Below, piece by piece: positions 35,680 through 42,724 of a stretch of DNA of 59,307 nucleotides. Both the position numbers and the translations under genes were made by a program. This DNA comes from Verrucomicrobiota bacterium (GTDB lineage Bacteria; Verrucomicrobiota; Verrucomicrobiia; Methylacidiphilales; UBA1321), in contig JABDGH010000010.1 of NCBI GenBank assembly GCA_013286145.1, positions 1 to 59,307 on the forward strand, written 5' to 3'. Position 1 is the first letter of the stretch. Every line of letters starts with the position of its first letter. The notes under the pieces were generated by a model, which worked only from the letters and a program-made list of their open reading frames with translations, had not been told where the DNA came from and made no database searches.

Positions 35680-35712
35680 ATGCCCGTCGCCGAGCCGATT
35701 TGGCAAGCCTCG
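35680..35712. repeat. Right direct repeat flanking ORF6N gene
   Basis: Second copy of the 33-base repeat at 35017 (ATGCCCGTCGCCGAGCCGAT then TTGGCAAGCCTCG). A further partial repeat overlaps it: CTCAAGAAAAGATGCCCGTC at 35669-35688 recurs as CTCAAGAAAAGATGCCTGTC at 35734-35753, 19 of 20 identical, 65 bases on. Confidence 0.85.
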
Positions 35713-35755
35713 GGTGGGTGTTCCTTTTTCTTACTCAAGAAAAGATGCCTGTCCC

Positions 35756-35840
35756 GAATGGCACTAAGTTAACTGATCTCTTTTTAAAAGTTGTGATTGC
35801 TTAAAACATACCCCAAACTTCGCTTATCTTAGTGCCATTC
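35756..35840. repeat. 13-bp perfect inverted repeat just before the next gene
   Basis: GAATGGCACTAAG at 35756-35768 is matched by CTTAGTGCCATTC at 35828-35840, with 59 AT-rich bases between. The right arm ends on the base before the ATG of the following gene, so a stem would hide or expose its start. Could be a regulatory stem, a protein site or the trace of an insertion. Confidence 0.7.
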
Positions 35841-36380
35841 ATGTTTGTCCCCTTTTTCAAAAGCATTCAAGAACTACCCTTTCTTTATCTGACTGCTGGC
35901 TACGCGGCAGTAGTTTCAACGCTTGTCTTGGTATGGGACATTATCAAATGGAGAAAAGGAAGGCTTAAATTGACGCTGGAGGTCAAATTCAACTTAGTAC
36001 GACAGGAATATGGCTACGATCCGGCTCTAGATAAGAATACCGAATTCAGAATGCTTCCGACGCTCGTCATCAAAGCCATCAATACCGGAGGCAAAACGAC
36101 TACCATTTCAGAGATGAAAGTGCTCACCCACGAAAGTGATATTTCCAAACTGCCCGAGAATGCCCTCGAAGTAATGTATCAGTTGTTGAATCCCCGAATT
36201 ATTAAACCGGGAGAGGAAACGACTGCAATCTACAACCATCCCGAACGTATAATGCTCTGTAGGCAGGTCGGTTTTTGGCTTTACTTAATTCATTCGTACA
36301 GCGGCGATGATCCCGTGAAGTTGGAGATTCGGCCCAAACAGGGCGTAAATTCACAAACGCTCCACTTTACTGTCACTTAG
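35841..36380 (+). CDS. Hypothetical protein with one N-terminal membrane helix
   Basis: A 179-residue protein. A hydrophobic helix (LPFLYLTAGYAAVVSTLVLV, about residues 13-32) is followed by a basic WRKGRLK segment and a soluble domain with beta strands (LKLTLEVKFNLV, LPTLVIKAINTGGKTTTISE), an Ig-like appearance. A GTG at 35832 could also be the start, but it lies within the inverted-repeat arm. AT-rich compared with the flanking genes, which fits recent transfer. Family not recognised. Confidence 0.7.
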   Translation: MFVPFFKSIQELPFLYLTAGYAAVVSTLVLVWDIIKWRKGRLKLTLEVKFNLVRQEYGYDPALDKNTEFRMLPTLVIKAINTGGKTTTISEMKVLTHESDISKLPENALEVMYQLLNPRIIKPGEETTAIYNHPERIMLCRQVGFWLYLIHSYSGDDPVKLEIRPKQGVNSQTLHFTVT

Positions 36381-36421
36381 AAAGTAAAAGGAACTGCCTT
36401 TTTCTCCGCGTCAGTTTCAGT

Positions 36422-37099
36422 TTACCCTCCCGCGCCGACTTCGTTTGCGCGGGCGCGGAGGCGGCGGGTCGCTTCGCTGGAGTCCTTGGGGATGAAGAGA
36501 GGGCCGCCCACGACGACCTGATTGGCCCCGGCGGTTATGCAGGGGCCGATGGTTTCATCGGTCACGCCGCCGTCGATCGAGATATCGAAATGCAAATGAT
36601 TCTTGTCGCGGTAAGCCTGCGCCAGGCGTACTTTTTCGAGTACCTCGATGATGAAGGCCTGTCCCATGGAGCCGGGATTCACCGACATGCAAAGCAACTG
36701 ATCGACTTTTTTCAACAGTGAATAGGTATTTTCCACGAGGGTCATCGGATTGATCGCGAGGGAACAGCGGCACCCCATCTCCTGCACCATCGCAATCGTT
36801 CGCTTCGGGTCGTGGTAGGCCTCCAGGTGCACGATGATCAGGTCGGCACCCGCCTCGACGAAAGACTGCGCATAGCGATCCGGCTGCTGGATCATCAGGT
36901 GTACCTCGATGGGCAGTCGCGTTAATTTGCGCACCGCCTGCACCGTGCCCTCGCCCAGCGCGAAGTAAGGGACGAAGTGGCCGTCCATCACGTCGATGTG
37001 AATGAGTTCGACCTTCGCCGCTTCAATCCGCTTCACTTCACGCTCGATTTGTCCCAAATCGGCGGCAAGCAGATTGGCAGCGAGGCGGACTGTTCTCAT
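36422..37099 (-). CDS. rpe: Ribulose-phosphate 3-epimerase family protein
   Basis: Interconverts ribulose 5-phosphate and xylulose 5-phosphate, or a related ketose phosphate. The 225-residue TIM barrel keeps the four metal ligands: His and Asp in LIHIDVMDGHFVP, His in EVHLMIQQP, Asp in SIDGGVTDET. The phosphate loop differs from the usual VNPGFGGQ: here it is SVNPGSMGQAFI. After HFVP the usual Asn-Leu is Tyr-Phe. So another sugar phosphate is possible. Its ATG overlaps the stop of a glyoxalase gene (ATGA). Confidence 0.88.
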   Translation of the reverse strand: MRTVRLAANLLAADLGQIEREVKRIEAAKVELIHIDVMDGHFVPYFALGEGTVQAVRKLTRLPIEVHLMIQQPDRYAQSFVEAGADLIIVHLEAYHDPKRTIAMVQEMGCRCSLAINPMTLVENTYSLLKKVDQLLCMSVNPGSMGQAFIIEVLEKVRLAQAYRDKNHLHFDISIDGGVTDETIGPCITAGANQVVVGGPLFIPKDSSEATRRLRARANEVGAGG

Positions 37100-37497
37100 G
37101 CGGTACGGGTATGGGTATATTTCTCGATCACTTCGATCACATGGCCATCGGGTGCCTTGAGATAGGAAAATATTTGACCCCAGCCGGTGTCATAGGGGCC
37201 ATCGAAGATGGGATAACCCTTGGAGGTGGAAAACTTGGTGAAGGCCTCGAGGTTTTCCACCTGGAAGGCGAGATGGGCGAAGTTGGGCGGGACAACAACC
37301 GGCGGGGCGTCCGGTTCGTGGCAAATTTCGATTTCGACCGTTTCGTCGCCCACCGGCACCAGGAAAAAAACGAGGGTCATGCCTTCGGGCGATTTCCAGA
37401 GATTGCCTTGCTTGAGGCCAAGGACGTCTCGGTAAAACGCCATTGATTTCTCGAGGTCGTTCACCCGTATGCGGGCATGGAGGAAGCGGGTAATCAT
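37096..37497 (-). CDS. Glyoxalase I-like VOC protein, copy 1
   Basis: A 133-residue VOC-fold protein. Residues at the positions of the GloA metal ligands are kept: H7 (RFLHARIRV), E57 (EIEICHE), H75 (FAHLAFQV) and E122 (HVIEVIEK). This pattern suggests a metal-dependent lactoylglutathione lyase or a close relative that removes methylglyoxal, not just any VOC protein. It is paralogous to the next gene upstream (37572), and its stop overlaps the epimerase start. Confidence 0.82.
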   Translation of the reverse strand: MITRFLHARIRVNDLEKSMAFYRDVLGLKQGNLWKSPEGMTLVFFLVPVGDETVEIEICHEPDAPPVVVPPNFAHLAFQVENLEAFTKFSTSKGYPIFDGPYDTGWGQIFSYLKAPDGHVIEVIEKYTHTRTA

Positions 37498-37571
37498 TGG
37501 GAGATATTCCTTCGACGCTGCAGGATTGTCAAACTCAGGCGAGCCACCAGTGGGTTGGTGGCGATGGGAGC

Positions 37572-37949
37572 TTATTCTTTATCTTCGATCAATTCGATCT
37601 CGTAACCATCCGGTCCGTCGATGAAAGCGAATCTGTGGTTGCCGCTGCCGTGGGGCCCGTCACTTAACGGATAGCCCTTGGCTGCTGCGGCCTTCGCGAA
37701 GGCATCGAGATCCTTCACGGCAAAAGCGATATGGGTCAGGTCAGGTTGCACGACAACCGGGCCGCTCGCAGGGTAATGGCAAATCTCGATGGTCTCGTCG
37801 CTGTCGGGCGCCTTGAAGAAAACGAGGGTCGAACCACGGGGCGACTTGTGGCGATTGACTTCCTTCAGGCCGAGGACGTCGCGATAGAAGGCGGAAGTTT
37901 TTTCGAGATCAGTCACCCGGTAACGGGTATGGAGCAGGCGTGTAATCAT
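37572..37949 (-). CDS. Glyoxalase I-like VOC protein, copy 2
   Basis: A 125-residue paralogue of the neighbouring VOC protein, sharing the opening MITRxLH, AFYRDVLGLK and the general layout. GloA-like ligands H7, E55 (ETIEICH), H73 (LTHIAFAV) and E119 (YEIELIEDKE) are all present. First gene of the minus-strand set (two glyoxalases and an epimerase), separated by 74 bases from copy 1. The pair probably arose by tandem duplication. Confidence 0.83.
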   Translation of the reverse strand: MITRLLHTRYRVTDLEKTSAFYRDVLGLKEVNRHKSPRGSTLVFFKAPDSDETIEICHYPASGPVVVQPDLTHIAFAVKDLDAFAKAAAAKGYPLSDGPHGSGNHRFAFIDGPDGYEIELIEDKE

Positions 37950-38033
37950 GTGGGAACGTTCCGTGGATGCGGACGTGATGTCAAATCTTGTATTCCAAGG
38001 AGAGCGTCTAAATTTTCCATAAAATATGGGACA

Positions 38034-38163
38034 GTCATTCCGAGCGAAGTCGAGGAATCGGTATTGCTCCTACGCATTGCTTTTTCAAACCGATTCCTCA
38101 ATTTCGCCTCGGAATATCTTTTGTGCGGCCATCATTTTCCGGCTCGGCTCCATTCGGAATGAC
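38034..38163. repeat. Family-A2 inverted repeat with split right arm, copy 1
   Basis: Left arm 38034-38062 starts GTCATTCCGAGCGAAGTCGA and ends GGAATCGGT. The right side begins with ACCGATTCCTCA (38089-38100) and ends with ATTCGGAATGAC (to 38162), with about 45 extra bases between. The same arrangement with an identical left arm occurs at 50841. Lies in the divergent gap between the glyoxalase gene and tatC. Confidence 0.85.
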
Positions 38164-38217
38164 TGGAGACGAAGTCCTCCTCTTGCCTATCAACGGCAGG
38201 TCTGACACATTGGCTTG

Positions 38218-39009
38218 ATGCCGGATGAAATTAAGGAAAATCACGACGATGACGAGAGTCGGCCCGGGTTTGAAACCAAGCCGTTCCTCGCCCATCTCGA
38301 AGATTTGCGCTGGACGATCATCCGCTGCGTTTGCGCGCTCGCCGTCGGCGTGACCATCTGCGCCTTTACCGCCAGGTATATTCTCAAGGCGCTTTATCAA
38401 CCCTATATTGCAGCGGGGCAAGACCCCCATGATCTTCTCAACTGGGGTGTCGTCGATCCCTTTTCCATTCACATGGAGATCAGCGTGTTTGGCGGGATTA
38501 CTCTTGCGCTGCCGCTGATGCTCTATTTCGTCGGCCAGTTTTTGCTGCCCGCGCTCACGCCTCGCGAAAAGCGTTTTATCGCGCCGATCTTCGCGGCGGG
38601 GACGGGTCTCTTCATCATCGGAATCAGTTTTTGCTACGGCTTTGTGCTCAAGGCGGCGATTCTCTTCTTTCTCGATTACAGCCACTATCTTGGTTTTAAC
38701 GCCACGTGGACCGCCAAGGCGCTCATCGATTTCGAGGTGCAGATGCTGATCGGCTTCGGTCTTGCCTTCGAGTTTCCCCTCGTGATTATCGTCCTGAATC
38801 TTTTCGGGCTTGTCTCCAGCCAGCAATTGGCGAGCAAGCGCCGTCATGCCGCCCTGATCATTTTCATTGCCGCCTGCTGCATCATCCCTTCCACGGATCC
38901 TTTTTCACTCTCGCTTCTCACCGTGCCGCTCTATGTCCTTTACGAGGCTTGTATCGGGATCGCGCGGATTGTTGAGAGTCGGAAAAAGAAGAAGGATTCC
39001 GAAGGCTGA
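38218..39009 (+). CDS. tatC: Twin-arginine translocase subunit TatC
   Basis: Membrane receptor that recognises twin-arginine signals and, with TatA, moves folded proteins across the inner membrane. The 263-residue protein has six hydrophobic helices. Family marks include PFLAHLEDLRWTIIRC at the N-terminus, FGGITLALPLMLYFVGQFLLPALTPREKR and FGLAFEFPLVIIVL. ATG at 38218 preferred to the TTG one codon earlier. tatA/B are not adjacent. A Tat substrate (DUF1501) is in the window. Confidence 0.95.
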   Translation: MPDEIKENHDDDESRPGFETKPFLAHLEDLRWTIIRCVCALAVGVTICAFTARYILKALYQPYIAAGQDPHDLLNWGVVDPFSIHMEISVFGGITLALPLMLYFVGQFLLPALTPREKRFIAPIFAAGTGLFIIGISFCYGFVLKAAILFFLDYSHYLGFNATWTAKALIDFEVQMLIGFGLAFEFPLVIIVLNLFGLVSSQQLASKRRHAALIIFIAACCIIPSTDPFSLSLLTVPLYVLYEACIGIARIVESRKKKKDSEG

Positions 39010-39038
39010 TTTTGACGGAAGCTTGTCGATCAGTTCCT

Positions 39039-39138
39039 GGTAGGGACGGCAGTCCCATGCCGTCCCACTTATTGATGGGACGCGAAGGGACTCGCGTCCC
39101 TACCGGGAGGAACCGCCGCTGGGACAGCGGCGGCTACC
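39039..39138. repeat. Family-B composite element between tatC and cysNC
   Basis: Two joined units. 39039-39104 begins GGTAGGGACGGCAGTCCCAT and ends CGCGTCCCTACC, with inner hairpin arms GGGACGGCA/TGCCGTCCC and GGGACGCGA/TCGCGTCCC. 39112-39138 is ACCGCCGCTGGGACAGCGGC then GGCTACC, a self-folding unit that matches 24545-24572. Lies between convergent tatC and cysNC, so it could end both transcripts. Confidence 0.82.
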
Positions 39139-39169
39139 TTGCTGATCTGATCTCGGGATGACAGGAAAA

Positions 39170-41104
39170 TCAAATACTAAACCCGGCAAGTTCTTCTTCG
39201 GGCACACCATCGCGATGCGCGATACGCAGTGCCAGGTCGAGCAATTGCTCCAGGCTCTGTTCCTTCGTAAGCTTGTCGGTGCGCAGTTCCAACGTGGGCT
39301 TGGTAGGCGCTTCGTAGGGCGAGTCGATGCCCGTGAAGCCTTTGATTTCCCCGGCGCGCGCTTTCTTATAAAGCGACTTCGGATCGCGCTCTTCGCAAAT
39401 CTCCAGCGGGGTATTGACGTAAACTTCAGCGAATGGAATTCCGGCCTTGCGACAAATCGCCGCCGCCTTCTGCCGTTCATTGGCAAAAGGTGAGATCAAT
39501 GCGGTAATGACCACCAGGCCCGCTTCGGCCAGCAGTTTTGCTGTTTCCGCAGCCCGGCGCATATTCTCGGCGCGATCCTCGTTGGAAAATCCGAGATCAG
39601 CGCAAAGACCGTGTCGCAGGTTGTCGCCGTCGAGCAGCATCGGGGCGTAGCCTTTTTGGAAGAGTCGCGCTTCGAGTGCCGTTGCGAGTGTCGATTTGCC
39701 CGAGCCGGAAAGTCCGGTCAGCCAGAGGACGGCGCCACGATGACCGAAATGGTCAATGCGCGACTCCCTTGAGACCGGGTCATCCGTCCACGAAATATTT
39801 TCGCTACACACGCCGGTTGAGGCCGGTTCGTAGCTGGCACCAAAAATCACGCCGCCGCCGCCGATACGTCCATCCTGCACCACGATAAAACGCCCGGTTT
39901 CCTGGACGACATCGCTGTTATCGAAAGCTATCGGATGACGCGTGCGCCAGACCAGTTCGGCGACTTCATTGCGGCCGATTTCCGAGCGGCGTTCGTTGAG
40001 CGGAGTCAGCGTGGCCGAATCCATCAACCGATCGATGCGCACCAGCCGTGCCTCCACCTGCTGGGTCGCCAGCTTGAGCGTATAGCTTTGTCCGACACGA
40101 ATGGGATCATCATGGAGCCAGAAAACGCGCGCAGAAAATTCGCGGCCTTCCACCGGGCCGTGCTCCACATGCGAGCCGATGTGTCCGCGCTCGATGAAAA
40201 TCTGCTCTTCGAGGGTTAGCGCAATGGATTGTCCGGCCAACGCATGGGTCTGACCCGGTTTTGACGGCCACGGTTCGATCGATTTGATCTTGCTCCGTTT
40301 GCGATCCGGCCAGAAAACGAGTTCATCGCCCGTTTTGAGCTGACCCGATTCGATGCGTCCGGCAATCAGGCGACGTTCGTCGAAGCGGTAAATGTCCTGC
40401 ACGATGAAACGCAACGGACGATCCACCGGCGCGGGAGGAAGTTGCAGGTGGTCGAGCGCAGCGAGAAGTGTTGGCCCCTTGAACCACGACATATTTTCGC
40501 TCGGCTTGACGATGTTGTGGCCGAGCTTGGCCGACATCGGAATGAAGTGGAGCGGTTTGATTTCGTACGGTTCGAGAAAAGCGCGGTAATCACGTTCGAG
40601 GTCGTTGAAGAGGCTCTGCGAAAATTCAACCAGATCCATCTTGTTCACGGCGACCAGCACCTGCTTCACGCCGAGGAGTGAAAGGAGATAGCCATGACGG
40701 CGTGTCTGTTCCTGCAAGCCTTCGTGGGCGTCGAGCAAAACAATGGCGGCATCGGCGCTGGCTGCGCCGGTAATCATGTTCTTGAGAAATTCCTTGTGAC
40801 CCGGCGCATCGACGATCACGTAACCGCGCTCGGGCGTGCGGAACTGAATTTGCGTCGTATCGATGGTGATGTTCTGTTCCTGTTCCTCGAGCAGGGCATC
40901 GAGCAAAAAGGCATACTCGAAATCCATGCCTTCGGCGGCGCAGGCTTTCTGGATCTGTTCGATTTTGCCGTCGGGCAGGGAATGGGTGTCGAACAGCAGG
41001 CGTCCGATCAGCGTCGATTTGCCGTGATCGACGTGGCCGACAATCACGATCTTGAGACGATGGCCGTCTTCCTGGTTAACGGAGGTGGAAAGTGGTGCGT
41101 GCAT
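39170..41104 (-). CDS. cysNC: Sulfate adenylyltransferase large subunit / APS kinase fusion
   Basis: A 644-residue two-enzyme protein for sulfate activation. The N-terminal CysN part is a GTPase that drives ATP sulfurylase: G1 GHVDHGKST near residue 23, [12 protein letters not shown]. The C-terminal part (about 455-644) is APS kinase: Walker [29 protein letters not shown] and [13 protein letters not shown]. With CysD it turns sulfate and ATP into PAPS. Last gene of the cysD operon, 69 bases behind the small unknown gene. No PAPS reductase is nearby, so both assimilation and sulfation are possible uses. Confidence 0.96.
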   Translation of the reverse strand: MHAPLSTSVNQEDGHRLKIVIVGHVDHGKSTLIGRLLFDTHSLPDGKIEQIQKACAAEGMDFEYAFLLDALLEEQEQNITIDTTQIQFRTPERGYVIVDAPGHKEFLKNMITGAASADAAIVLLDAHEGLQEQTRRHGYLLSLLGVKQVLVAVNKMDLVEFSQSLFNDLERDYRAFLEPYEIKPLHFIPMSAKLGHNIVKPSENMSWFKGPTLLAALDHLQLPPAPVDRPLRFIVQDIYRFDERRLIAGRIESGQLKTGDELVFWPDRKRSKIKSIEPWPSKPGQTHALAGQSIALTLEEQIFIERGHIGSHVEHGPVEGREFSARVFWLHDDPIRVGQSYTLKLATQQVEARLVRIDRLMDSATLTPLNERRSEIGRNEVAELVWRTRHPIAFDNSDVVQETGRFIVVQDGRIGGGGVIFGASYEPASTGVCSENISWTDDPVSRESRIDHFGHRGAVLWLTGLSGSGKSTLATALEARLFQKGYAPMLLDGDNLRHGLCADLGFSNEDRAENMRRAAETAKLLAEAGLVVITALISPFANERQKAAAICRKAGIPFAEVYVNTPLEICEERDPKSLYKKARAGEIKGFTGIDSPYEAPTKPTLELRTDKLTKEQSLEQLLDLALRIAHRDGVPEEELAGFSI

Positions 41105-41173
41105 GGAGAGATAAAACGTTTTTGATCGAATTATGAAGTTTACAAAAGAGAGATGGAGACGAGCATTTAAGAT

Positions 41174-41449
41174 TCAACCCCAAGGAACTTCGTGAAGCGG
41201 CTCCGTTAATTTCGCCATTAGGCAGGTATGACCTCCATACAATTGATGAACTACAATGATAGCCGAAGCTGCCAAATCTTCCTGCCGAACTTTTATACGT
41301 AAACCTTCGCGAGGAGTGATACCAAGCCTTTCAAATGATTCTATTGAACAGGGAAGGTGAATGCTCACGAGGTCGTTACCCCACATATCATTCCAATCCA
41401 CTTCAATTTCCGGTAAATTTTCATCGGAGCTATCATTTGCTGAGTTCAC
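41174..41449 (-). CDS. Small hypothetical protein within the sulfate operon
   Basis: A 91-residue acidic protein (ENLPEIEVDWNDMWGNDLVS...). The middle IESFERLGITPREGLRIKVR looks like a small AbrB- or SpoVT-like beta motif but I cannot confirm a family. It starts with GTG inside the cysD stop as GTGA, a four-base overlap, so translation is probably coupled to cysD. That position between cysD and cysNC, normally adjacent, suggests a sulfur-related role or a recent insertion. Confidence 0.65.
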   Translation of the reverse strand: MNSANDSSDENLPEIEVDWNDMWGNDLVSIHLPCSIESFERLGITPREGLRIKVRQEDLAASAIIVVHQLYGGHTCLMAKLTEPLHEVPWG

Positions 41450-42249
41450 ATGAACCCCTTGGCGCGAAGTTTCTGCATGGCGTTGCGTTCGTGGTGATCC
41501 TGTGCGCGCCCAGCCCGCTCCGAAGTCTTGGTCACTTGAAGTTCGGCGATGATATCCTCGATGGTCGTGGCGTTGCTTTCCACGGACTTGGTGATAGGCA
41601 TGCAGCCGAGCGAGCGATACCGTTTGCCGTTACGGGCGAAATACATCTGCGGAATCGGAATCTCGTTGCGCTGGATATAACGCCAGATATCGACTTCAGT
41701 CCAATCGAGCAGCGGCTGGACGCGGACATGCTCGCCGGGCGCGACCGCCGTGGTGAACTGGCCCCAGAACTCGGGCGGTTGATCCTTGTACTCCCATTCA
41801 AACTGTGCGTTGCGGGGCGAGAAGTAGCGTTCCTTGGCGCGGGTTGAATCTTCGTCACGGCGAATGCCGGTGATAAGCGCGTCAAACTTGTATTCGGATA
41901 ATACTTGCTGCAACGCCACGGTCTTGAGTTCGTGGGTGACGGTCACCGGGTCGTGAGTTTCATAACCGATACCACGCGCCCTCGCTTCCTCATTGATTTT
42001 GACGATAAGCTTCAGCCCGTAATGCTTTGTCGCCCATTCGCGGAATTCGAGCATCTCGGGAAATTCGTAGGTCGTGTCAATGTGGAGCACCGGGAAGGGG
42101 ACATGGCCGCCAAATGCCTTCTTCGCCAGCCAGATCAAAACATTGGAGTCCTTGCCCATCGACCAGGGCATGGCTATGTTCTTGAAGGCATGGTGGGCCT
42201 CCCGAAAAAGGAAAATAGACTGGTTCTCCAAGCGATCCAAATGTGTCAT
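41446..42249 (-). CDS. cysD: Sulfate adenylyltransferase small subunit
   Basis: PAPS-reductase-like subunit that makes APS from sulfate and ATP together with CysN. The 267-residue protein starts MTHLDRLENQSIFLFREA and has the PP-loop MPWSMGKDSN, VLHIDTTYEFPEM, GIRRDEDSTRAKERYFSPR and RSLGCMPITKSVESNA. The open frame runs on to 42420, but the ATG at 42249 gives the family N-terminus. Somewhat shorter than the usual 300 residues, missing part of the C-terminal tail. First gene of the operon, preceded by a candidate operator. Confidence 0.95.
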   Translation of the reverse strand: MTHLDRLENQSIFLFREAHHAFKNIAMPWSMGKDSNVLIWLAKKAFGGHVPFPVLHIDTTYEFPEMLEFREWATKHYGLKLIVKINEEARARGIGYETHDPVTVTHELKTVALQQVLSEYKFDALITGIRRDEDSTRAKERYFSPRNAQFEWEYKDQPPEFWGQFTTAVAPGEHVRVQPLLDWTEVDIWRYIQRNEIPIPQMYFARNGKRYRSLGCMPITKSVESNATTIEDIIAELQVTKTSERAGRAQDHHERNAMQKLRAKGFM

Positions 42250-42258
42250 AAAGGGTAA

Positions 42259-42278
42259 ACCCCATAGAGATAGGGGGT
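42259..42278 (-). promoter_or_regulatory. Candidate operator ahead of cysD
   Basis: ACCCCATAGAGATAGGGGGT at 42259-42278 is a 20-bp imperfect palindrome (ACCCC/GGGGT arms with inner TA/TA), ten bases before the cysD ATG. Its form (A/T-flanked CCC...GGG arms over a short AT centre) is like sites of Rrf2-type sulfur regulators; that link is my inference. The site overlaps the likely -10 region, so binding would repress. Confidence 0.35.
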
Positions 42279-42345
42279 ATTTCAAAAAAAGCAAGGTCGT
42301 TATCGCCAAAGTGTGTGCTAAAAGATAGACTTTCAACCAGTTCTT

Positions 42346-42636
42346 ATGCCTCCTCCAAGCACTTTTCCCTGTCCGGCATGTGGCGAAGACGTCCCCGCCA
42401 AGGCCAAGGCGTGTCCCCATTGCGGTGCCTGCGATAAATCGGGCTGGAACGAGGAAGCAAGCGGCACCGACGGCCTGGATTTACCCGGCGAGGACTTTGA
42501 CTACGAAAAATTCAAAGAGGAGGAATTTGGCCAGCCTCAGAAGCTGCGGGGAAAGAAACTTTTTTGGTGGTGGGCAACTGTACTGCTTGTCATCGTGCTT
42601 GCTCTCTTGACCCTCTCCAATTTCTTTCTCCGATAA
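42346..42636 (+). CDS. Zinc-ribbon protein with C-terminal membrane helix
   Basis: A 96-residue protein. Two cysteine pairs at the N-terminus, CPACGEDVPAKAKACPHC, form a zinc ribbon; an acidic stretch follows (LDLPGEDFDYEKFKEEEF), then a tail anchor helix WWWATVLLVIVLALLTLSNF ending in FFLR. So the zinc ribbon faces the cytoplasm on a C-terminal membrane anchor. Diverges from cysD. Common architecture in Verrucomicrobiota, function unknown. Confidence 0.8.
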   Translation: MPPPSTFPCPACGEDVPAKAKACPHCGACDKSGWNEEASGTDGLDLPGEDFDYEKFKEEEFGQPQKLRGKKLFWWWATVLLVIVLALLTLSNFFLR

Positions 42637-42724
42637 GCAAATTTGTTTATGCTGTAAGAATAGATGCAACGTATTGCTTATAAGCATCTTGTTTTTATAA
42701 AAATTAATTTGTAACTTTAACGGA

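Noticed and set aside
23188-39138. CRISPR array or insertion-sequence ends
   Set aside because: The repeats are not regularly spaced with spacers in tandem, and no cas or transposase gene lies in the window.
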